From NCBI GenBank assembly GCA_023853785.1, contig JAJIRX010000629.1, positions 1-41,281 of the forward strand: a DNA stretch of 41,281 bases, in the 5' to 3' direction. Both the position numbers and the translations under genes were made by a program. The DNA comes from Psilocybe azurescens. Taxonomy: Eukaryota > Basidiomycota > Agaricomycetes > Agaricales > Agrocybaceae. The stretch's first letter is position 1. Every line of letters begins with the position of its first letter. Positions 33,509-41,281 of the stretch are shown here, piece by piece. Under the pieces are notes generated by a model. It saw only the letters and a list, made by a program, of their open reading frames with translations. It searched no databases and was not told the DNA's origin.

Positions 33509-34073
33509 ATGTCTACGAACTGCAAGAAACGCCTGATCCGTGATTTCAAGAGGCTTTCGTCGGACCCGCCAGGTGGGATATCGGGCAGCCCGCTGCCTGA
33601 CAACATCATGCTCTGGAACGCAGTCATCTTCGGACCAGGTCCGTCATCTCTATCCTACCCTATCCCATGACAAACCCCGCTCAATAGCCCAATGCTAACG
33701 CACTCCCTCTTTCTCAAACCCCACACATACAGGCGACACCCCGTTCGAAGACGGCACATTCAAGCTCCTGCTCACATTCGACGAGTCCTACCCGAACAAG
33801 CCGCCCACCGTGAAGTTCCTCTCGCGGATGTTCCACCCGAACGTGTACGCGAACGGCGAGCTGTGCCTCGACATCCTGCAGAACCGGTGGTCGCCCACGT
33901 ACGACGTCGCCGCGATACTCACGAGCATACAGAGTCTGCTGCATGACCCGAACCCGAACAGCCCGGCGAACGCGGAGGCGGCGCAGCTGTATAGGGAGAA
34001 TATGAAGGAGTATGTGAGGAGGGTGAAGGTGACGGTGGAGGAGAGTTGGCTGGATCCGGAGGAGGGGGATTAG
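33509..34073 (+). CDS. RAD6: Ubiquitin-conjugating enzyme E2 (Rad6/Ubc2)
   Basis: Exons 33509-33638 and 33733-34073 (94 nt intron) encode 156 residues, intact. It accepts ubiquitin from E1 on Cys88 (codon 33864-33866, in [12 protein letters not shown]) and, with Bre1, Rad18 or Ubr1-type E3s, marks histone H2B, PCNA or N-end-rule substrates. Hallmarks are [27 protein letters not shown]-like [13 protein letters not shown], the E2 HPN triad in [11 protein letters not shown], and [17 protein letters not shown]. The tail is short and only mildly acidic ([11 protein letters not shown]), unlike the long poly-Asp tail of budding yeast Rad6. Residues 4-7 read NCKK where the family usually has PARR-like residues. 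Codons are G+C-rich at the third position, unlike the neighbouring PAH genes. A copy of its leader is trapped at 28915-29021. Confidence 0.96.
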
Positions 34074-34140
34074 GGGGCGTTGAGGAGGGGGAGGAGGGTG
34101 CGGAGGAGGAGGAGGGAGGGCAGGGGGAGGGAGAGCCGAT
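34066..34140 (+). other. G-run-rich tract spanning the RAD6 stop
   Basis: Repeated GGG, GGGG and GGGGG runs separated by 1-8 bases occur on the coding strand immediately after the RAD6 stop. The arrangement meets the usual four-G-run rule for a quadruplex in DNA or in the mRNA 3' UTR. Quadruplex formation is inferred from the pattern only. Confidence 0.5.
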
Positions 34141-37100
34141 GGAGGTGCTGGAGCGCGGCGGGGGTAGTGAGCAGGTTTGAGAAGGTGATTGGGATGGGAT
34201 GGGCCGGAGGGGGTTCTCTCGCCTTTTGAAGGACATTATTCTTCTTTTCTTCGGGAATCAGTACGAGTTTCTTTTGATCTTTTTCTTTCCGAGGTCAAAC
34301 ATATTGTCTCTTCTTTCTCTTTCTCTTTGTTACACCTTTTGTGCCATCACTTCATTTTTCGCCTTCTTTTTCTTCTCAATCATCATCATTCATATTCGAC
34401 CATCTTCCATTCATCCTCGTTTTTTCCTTCTTTCCTTTTTTCATTAACCCTCTTCTCTTTCTCTTCACTTCTCGCTTCTCCTCGCTCCCTCCTCCCCTCT
34501 CTCCGACTACCCGCTTCATTATCGAAATGTACCATCCCTTTTATCCTTTTACTTACAACAACACCAACACAGCAATGACTCTTCGTTTCTACAATAATTC
34601 CTATCATCATCATCCATATTCATCCATCCATTTTTGTTCATCCGTCCGTGGCATTCCATTCCATCGTCGTCCGAGCCCGTTCGTTAATATATACCCCGTC
34701 ACCCAGATTCCACACGCCCACGCTTCCACGCTTCCATGAACCATTCCATCAATATCATCAGTGTCAGTTTTGAGTTGTTATTGCTATTCACTTATAATTG
34801 CTGTCAATTGTCGACATCAATTACTGAGAGTATCAGCATCAGTATCAGCCGTCATGCACAGCAACAGGAACAGTATCAGCAGCGCTGGATGTCATCGACC
34901 GTGTGCCGTGGGTCGCCGGTGGGGGTGTTGATGATGTCGGGGTCGTCGTGTAGTTGATTGACTACTCGGTGTATTTCATATTTTTATGATTTTGTGCGTG
35001 TTTAATGATAATCATAAGTGTGTTTGCGGGGTCTGCTATTACTAAATGTGTTACTGGCTTGGCTTGGACTACTTACTTGCTAGGCTAGGCTGGTGTTGAT
35101 GTTGGTGTTAGTGGTTGGTGCTGTGCGGGTTGCGACTGGAGTATCTGCAATGCACTGTTTGACGTTAATTTGCTGGTCACCATTTCCCTGGTCCTGAGCT
35201 CCTGACTCATGGGCTAGTGTCATTTCTTTGCGTTTTGCTTTGCGGGTGACTTTTGTGACTATGGTGATGATGGGAGTGGTAATGGTCGTACATACAGCAT
35301 GCTATCCAATGTGCTTAGCCTTGGCAATGACATTGGAAGTAGGCGTTTGTTTGTGGTTAAGTCGCGGGTCGCGAGTCTAGTCATGATCATGGGATAGGGG
35401 CGATGTTATTAATGTAAGTAGCTGCTCTCTGCTCTCTCTTCTCTGCTCTCAGTCGTCGGCTAAGAACTTGGAGAAGATGAGGTGATGTCGTCGATCATTA
35501 GCAGGCGATGATCGTCTACTTTGGTTAGTTTAGTTAGTTTAGGTTAGTCTGGACTTGTTTAGCGCTAGCGCTGGGTGCTCTGTAGCGGAATTGAAGATAG
35601 GGTAATTTGAATACGAGGGAGGTGAGGTGGTGGTGGGCTGCCAAGGTGCGACTAAGTTCGCGGTTTAATTCATTTTCGTTTTCGTTTTCATTGGACTGGT
35701 ATAATTATGGTGCGTAGCTGGATAAGGCCTGCAATATAATTACGCGCTTGACGATTGGATGGAGGATATTGGAGTAGTATTATTTACTTGCAACTCGGCG
35801 CGGTTGTCGTGGATCCTCTCCGTCGGCACCGTACCATGCCTTCCTTCATCGGACGGACTCGCTCGCGTCAACTCTGAACGCCTGTCAATCTCAAATCTCT
35901 GTCAGTGTTACAGGTTATTTACTTTCCTCGAGGTCGGCTCGGGGTCAATGTCACTTGTTCAGGATAATTCAAGCTTTAATTGCTATTTGCTCGGGCACCT
36001 CGCACTCTCCTCCACTCTGTGCCCGAGCGCGACGCGCATGGATGGTTGGATGGATGGGAGGGTATTTGAAATTGGTGGACGTGCCGGTGGGTGGGTGACA
36101 GCGATGACGTCGTTTTTTTAATTATTCGGTGAGTGGGTGGAAGTAGAGGAAAGTCCGGCGGCTGAGCTGTCGTCTGCCAGCCAATTCACCGAGGCCTCGA
36201 GGATTATATGTCGAGCAGATTTTTGATAGCCTGAGCCTGAGAGCCTCGCTCACGCACGGTGTTTATGTTATAGTTATGTTATGTTAGTCGCGTATGTCTG
36301 TTGTTATGATTATGTTGATTTATGGGAATGGGATTCGCGAAATGCATGCACGAAGGATACCCCACCGGGATGGCACACTGGCGACGACGCGCGCCGCTTA
36401 GGGTACTTCTGGACTTCTTTCGAATTCGCTGTGACTCTGACACTCTGCTTGCTCAGTAATGTTCAGTAATCCGACAAGGAGGCCGCGTTTGTGGTTAAAT
36501 CTGGATTGGATCAGTTTTGGAGGGAAAACACGGTAGGTAAGTAAGCGCTGACTATTATACGGGGATTTGGGATGAAATGGAGTGTATTATGTTATGTTAT
36601 GTTATTTAGGGCTTCTGAGTTCTGCTTGGGCCTTGCCCTTGAGATTCGAGAAGACTGGTGCTAGTGCCCCTGGGTCAGGGGCGTAGTGATGGAGTTGGTT
36701 AATTGTTGCGTTTAGGACGTTGGGCATGTGTATCACAGTATAGCATATGAAGAACTCTGAAGCTCACGGATAAGAAAGGAGGTTAGCCGTAGCTTGGTAG
36801 CAATGATCAGGATTGAGGCTACTACTAGGTTAAATTTAGACGTGTGCTATGCGTTGAAGTATAGTATTGACGGTCGTTGGATGGGTTATGTACATAGTAG
36901 CTGGCTTGGCGTTTCACACTGGCTTCTAGCATGGGCTGGGATATTGGGAGAGGATATGTGTCTGTAGAACTCTGGTCCTTTCTCATGATGTGTGTATTTT
37001 TGTGTGTCGGAGAGATACGGTGCGTCGCGGAGGGTTTGGAGAGAGGGATGACAAGAGGCGCGGGAGGAATTGAAAGTCCGCTGGACTCCTGACACCGTGT

Positions 37101-37143
37101 GATTGTTCTGCGGAAATACGCTGTTGGTGGGGATTCTGCGGTG

Positions 37144-37166
37144 GGTGGTGGTGGTGGTGGTGGTGT
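37144..37166 (+). repeat. (GGT)n microsatellite
   Basis: About seven consecutive GGT units, followed by GTG-rich sequence, lie roughly 320 bp upstream of the PMA1 start. Confidence 0.75.
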
Positions 37167-37352
37167 GGTGTGTGCTGGTGGGGGGATGAGTGATATGGGC
37201 TGGGGAACGGGGACAACGATGAAGAGGGGATATTAGTCGTGACCAGTGACAGTGACTCGCATGTCCAGTCCGATGAGGATCGGTTGAATTGTTCCGTAAC
37301 AACGTCCGTGCTAAAAATTTATTCGGGAGATAAGAGACCCCCTTGTGTTGTT

Positions 37353-37359
37353 TATAAAA
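37353..37359 (+). promoter_or_regulatory. TATA box of PMA1
   Basis: TATAAAA lies 123 bp upstream of the PMA1 ATG and is followed at 37378-37440 by a C/T-rich tract, the usual initiator context in fungal housekeeping genes. Confidence 0.55.
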
Positions 37360-37481
37360 GCAAACAAGTTGATTTTTGTCCTTCTCTTCTTTATCCCTTT
37401 CTCCTCCTCATCTCATACTCCCCCATCCTTGCTACTATCTTCGACTAGACACCGGCCAGCAGCTGCTGCGGACACACAGCG

Positions 37482-40400
37482 ATGAGCAACGTCGAGAAAG
37501 AGCCTGGTCCTCAAGCTCCCTCCCCCTCCCCCCCAACATGCAGAGCCCGAGAAAAGAAAAAGAGAGTATAAAGATTTCGGTCATGAAGAGGAGGGTCCTA
37601 CTCGTATGTTGCTCTTTTTTTCGTTGTTGCCGTGGACTTACAGTATTGATTTTGTAAAGGCGCCTTGGTCGATATGGACACTGTACGCTCTCCCGGTTTC
37701 TCCCTGCCCTGCCTGCGTGTCGCTCAATTTTCACCCCACAGATCGAACTAAAGGCTGAGGATCTCTACGACAAGGAAAAAGTAGACTTGGAGACCATCGT
37801 CATCGACGACGTCTTCAAGCTCCTCCAGTGCGACGAGAACGGTCTCTCAGAGGAAGAGGCCCTCCGTCGTCTTGAACTCTTCGGTCCCAACAAGCTAGAG
37901 GTTGATGAGCAGAACGCGTTCCTCCAAGTACGAACTTTTTGCCCCTTCTCGTTATCTCGCTTACTTACCTCGGTCCCAGTTCTTGTCCTTCATGTGGAAT
38001 CCTCTATCATGGGTCATGGAAGCTGCTGCCCTCGTCGCCATCGTCCTCTCCAACGGTCAAGGCCAGCCCCCGGATTGGCCCGATTTCGTCGGTATCGTCC
38101 TCCTGCTTTTCATCAACTCCGCCATCGGTTTCTACGAAGAACGCAATGCTGGTAACGCTGTCAAGGCCCTCATGGACTCTCTCGCGCCCAAGGCCAAAGT
38201 TAAGCGCGCCGGCAACTGGTCAGAAATCGAATCCGCCACCCTCGTCCCTGGTGATATGATCTCCTTCAAGATTGGTGACATCGTCCCTGCCGATTGTCGT
38301 CTCACAGAGGCCATCAACGTCTCCATCGATCAGGCTGCTCTTACTGGAGAGTCTCTTCCCCAGTCCAAGAAAAACGGCGACCAATGTTTCTCGTCAGTTT
38401 TGTTCTTTTATAAATTGAAAATTTCACTTATTCTTTTTTCTCAGTGGCTCCACCTGTAAGCAGGGTGAAGCCGAGGGTGTTGTCATCTCCACCGGTTCCA
38501 ACACTTTCTTCGGTCGCGCTGCCTCCCTCGTCGGACAAGACGACGACACCACCGGTCACTTGCAAAAGATTCTCGCTCAAATCGGTTCTTTCTGCCTCAT
38601 CACCATCGGTATCTTCGTCCTCGCCGAGATCTTCTGCCTGTACGCTGGCTTCAGGTACGGCTACCGCCGCGGTCTCGACAACATCCTCGTCCTCCTTATC
38701 GGTGGTATTCCCATTGCCATGCCCACCGTCCTCTCCGTCACCCTCGCCGTCGGCGCCCAGCAGCTCGCCAAGTACAAGGCCATTGTCACTCGCATTACCG
38801 CCATTGAGGAGCTCGCTGGTGTCACCATCCTGTGCTCAGACAAGACCGGAACCCTCACCACCAACAAGCTCACTATTGATCGCAACACCATCCAGACCTA
38901 CGGCCCCTTCTCCGCCGAGGACGTCATCCTCCTCGCTGCGTATGCCTCGAGGACGGAGAACCAGGATGCCATCGATGCGTCTGTTGTCCAGGCTATTGGT
39001 GACCCCACCCGTGCCCGTGCTGGTATCAAGCTCCTCGATTTCAAGCCTTTCAACCCCGTCGATAAGCGTACCGAGATCACCTACCGCGAGGAGGCCACCG
39101 GCAAGCTCAAGCGCGTCACCAAGGGCATGACCGGCATCATCATCGAGCTGTGCACGCGCAACAAGACCGAGGAGATCGAGAACAGGCTGGAGAAGGACGT
39201 CGAGGAGTACGCGACGCGCGGCCTGCGCGCGCTCGCTGTCGCCTTCGAGGAGGTCGACGGCGACGACTTCGAGGCGGAGGGCAACGGCTTCGAGCTCATC
39301 GGCCTCCCTCGCCATCTACGACCCCCGCGCGACGACACCAAGCAGACGATCGACGACGCCGTCGCGCTCGGCGTGCGCGTCAAGATGGTCACGGGCGACC
39401 AGCTCGCCATCGCGAAGGAGACCGGCCGCCGTCTGGGGCTGGGCGACCACATGTACCCGGCCAAGGTGCTGAAGGACGGCCCGGCGCCCGGCAGCAAGCA
39501 CGCGTCGCTCGACGAGATGATCATGGACGCGGACGGCTTCGCGGGCGTGTTCCCGGAGCACAAGTACGAGATTGTCAAAAGGCTCCAGGGGCTCGGCCAT
39601 CTGTGTGCGATGACGGGTGATGGCGCGAACGACGCGCCCGCGCTGTCGCGTGCGAATGTGGGTATTGCGGTCGAAGGTGCGACGGACGCGGCGCGCGGCG
39701 CAGCCGATATTGTGCTCACGGAACCCGGTCTTTCGACTATTGCACGCAATCCGCCAGTCGCGCGTTATCTTCCAGCGCATGCGCAACTACTCGATCTACG
39801 CGTGCGGTCACCATCCGTATTGTTGTGTGCTTCGCGATTCTTGCTTTTACGTACAAGTTTGATTTCCCGCCGTTTATGATTCTGATTATTGCGCTGTTGA
39901 ATGATGGCACGATCATGACGCTGTCCGTGGATCGGGTGCTCCCGAGCATGACGCCGGATAGCTGGGACCTCGCGGAGATCTTCTCGTATGCGGTTGCGTA
40001 TGGTATCTATCTGACTGCTTCTACGTGAGTCTTTGCCTTCTCTTCTCTCCGTCTTCATGTGTTGAGCTCATCTTGTTTTTCTATTTTTATTTTTAGCATT
40101 GCCCTCGTGTGCATCATCAAAGAAACGACCTTCTTCCAAGACTCGTTCGGCGTCTCTCTCGACACCGACTTCCCGATCGCCTCGAACGACCCGCAGCTGC
40201 ACATGGTCATCTACCTGCAGGTCGCCATCATCTCGCAGGCCCTGATCTTCGTCACGCGCTCGCACTCGTTCTTCTTCATGGAGCGCCCCTCGAGCGCGCT
40301 CATGATCGCCTTCTGTATTGCGCAGCTCATCTCGTCGATCATTGCCGCGTATGGTGACTGGGGCTTCACGAAGATCAAGGCGATTAGCGGAGGCTGGATT

Positions 40401-40802
40401 GGGATTGTGTGGGTTTGGGTACGTGGTCTTTTCTTCCTCTTTCGTTGACGTGTGTGTTGACCTTGACTGCCCGCGCAGAACATCGTGTGGTTCATCCCGC
40501 TCGACTGGATCAAATTCGCCATGAAAGCGACCGTCATCAAGCGCCTGCGCCAGCGCCACGAGGCCAAGGCCGTGCAGGACGCCGCGACGGGCGTGCCGAT
40601 GACGCGCACGCAGTCGCGCGCGGCGTCGATCCACGAGTCGCTGTACTCGAACCGCGTGAGCTTCATCAAGCGCGCGGCGCGCAAGGTCGGCTTCGGGCAG
40701 AAGATCTCGATGAAGCCCGAGGAGCTGCAGCGGTTCAGCAGCATCCAGGCGCAGCGCGTGGGCGCGACGCTGGCGCGGAATCCGAGTCGGACTGCTGCGT
40801 GA
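37482..40802 (+). CDS. PMA1: Plasma-membrane H+-transporting P-type ATPase
   Basis: This P3A proton pump sets the plasma-membrane gradient. Exons: 37482-37603, 37660-37682, 37742-37927, 37980-38392, 38445-40024, 40097-40418, 40479-40802. Hallmarks are the membrane entry [20 protein letters not shown], the TGES loop, [12 protein letters not shown] (phosphorylated Asp codon 38839-38841), [11 protein letters not shown], then [12 protein letters not shown] and the C-terminal helices. Indels interrupt it: an extra C in the C7 run 37528-37534, an extra C near 39304-39309, a missing C in 39322-39326, and two bases missing near both 39741 and 39803. Correcting all gives 2973 nt, 990 residues, normal for the family. 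The second and third cancel, changing LLAIYDPP to LPRHLRPP. The tail after [17 protein letters not shown] carries Ser/Thr and Arg residues ([20 protein letters not shown]) typical of the autoinhibitory region. Coding G+C is very high. Confidence 0.95.
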
Positions 40803-41281
40803 GCGTGAAGAAGCAAAAAGAAGTTAGAAGTTCCAATATCAATATCCCCCGCCGCCCGCCACTGCCCTCTCCATATTCCCCATTTCTGCCTCTCCATATT
40901 CCGCCCCTTTCCTCCTCCTCCTCCCGCCTACACCACACACACACGCTCCATCCCCTTCCTCCCTTTTACCCCATACCTTTTTCTTGCTACTTTAATTGTT
41001 ATTCCATTCATCCCATTTCGTTTTCCCTGTCATGGTTTCTTCTCTTCGTTTCTCTGTTATTTTCATGTCCTTTATTACGCAGCATGTAAAGAGGGGGTGG
41101 GAGAGACTCCTTTTTTATTTTTGGTTTTGGCTTTGGTTTCTTTGGAGAGGGAGGGTGGGGGAGTTATTAGGCTAATAGATCGGAGTGGAGCTCTCTCTCA
41201 GATTTGGACAAGATCCGAGAACGAGAACGAGAACGAAAGAACGCTGCGAGAAAAACGAGAAACCCTACGCTACGAGAGTCG
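40803..41281. other. PMA1 3' flank
   Basis: C/T-rich sequence follows the stop codon, consistent with a 3' UTR. A GAGAAC/GAACGA repeat lies near 41215-41240 close to the window end. No further gene start is supported. Confidence 0.4.

Larger units (their letters stand above)
34074..37481. other. Long intergenic region: RAD6 3' side and PMA1 upstream
   Basis: The first part (to about 34740) is pyrimidine-rich and likely RAD6 3' UTR and spacer. The remainder shows no supported gene and contains small repeats: TTAGTTTAG-like units near 35525, GTTAT units near 36587, and (GGT)n at 37144. The last 130 bp has a TATA box and a C/T-rich tract before the PMA1 start, typical of a highly expressed fungal gene. 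Confidence 0.5.

Noticed and set aside
34189..34739. Overlapping Phe/Ser/Leu-rich frames after RAD6
   Set aside because: The sequence is pyrimidine-rich UTR and spacer with no protein similarity or splice logic.
38444..39130. Ser/Pro-rich plus-strand frame inside PMA1
   Set aside because: It is an out-of-frame shadow of the G+C-rich PMA1 exon.
1..41281. CRISPR arrays, rRNA genes, complete transposons
   Set aside because: I saw no regularly spaced short repeats, no rRNA sequence, and no transposase or reverse-transcriptase motifs on either strand.

Overview
The window is nuclear DNA of a filamentous basidiomycete, most likely an Agaricomycete. The genes carry many 46-110 nt GT-AG introns. 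The recognisable proteins are fungal housekeeping proteins: a PIP5-kinase of the Mss4 type, condensin subunit 1, Rad6/Ubc2 and the plasma-membrane H+-ATPase Pma1. They are mixed with families typical of mushroom genomes: F-box proteins, a MYND finger protein, an HMG-box factor and a membrane protein family of unknown function. Species cannot be named from the sequence alone.

Layout. 1320-4257 (+): MSS4-type PIP5-kinase. 5979-10956 (-): condensin subunit 1 with 16 introns, convergent with MSS4. 11195-12633 (+) and 12778-14280 (-): two convergent F-box proteins. 15007-15850 (+): MYND zinc-finger protein, followed by a decayed partial copy at 16099-16305. 16777 to about 17975 (-): HMG-box factor, divergent from 18329-19016 (+), a small protein with one Sin3-type paired amphipathic helix (PAH) domain. 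20598-21950 (+): multi-exon membrane protein. 23285-24114 (-): protein with a Pro/Tyr/Gly-rich tail. 25021-33127: a tandem duplication of about 4 kb, each copy holding two minus-strand PAH-domain genes. 33509-34073 (+): RAD6/UBC2. 37482-40802 (+): PMA1, after a 3.4 kb intergenic stretch.

Main observation. Five loci (18329-19016, 25854-26885, 27403-28292, 29159-30304, 30815-31734) encode small Sin3-like PAH modules without the rest of Sin3. All share a C-terminal signature of the form [15 protein letters not shown]. Four lie in the 4 kb tandem duplication. Its internal junction near 29021 fuses a copy of the RAD6 leader to the left end of the unit, so the order of events can be read. The family looks lineage-specific and I do not recognise it as a described system. 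A role as PAH decoys or adaptors for Sin3-binding factors is inference.

Caution on sequence quality. At least a dozen 1-2 base indels interrupt otherwise well conserved genes (MSS4, condensin, PMA1, one F-box gene, the HMG gene, one PAH gene), many of them in short homopolymers. Correcting them makes whole-gene exon sums come out as multiples of three. Uncorrected assembly error is more likely than pseudogenes. Coordinates are given on the sequence as supplied.
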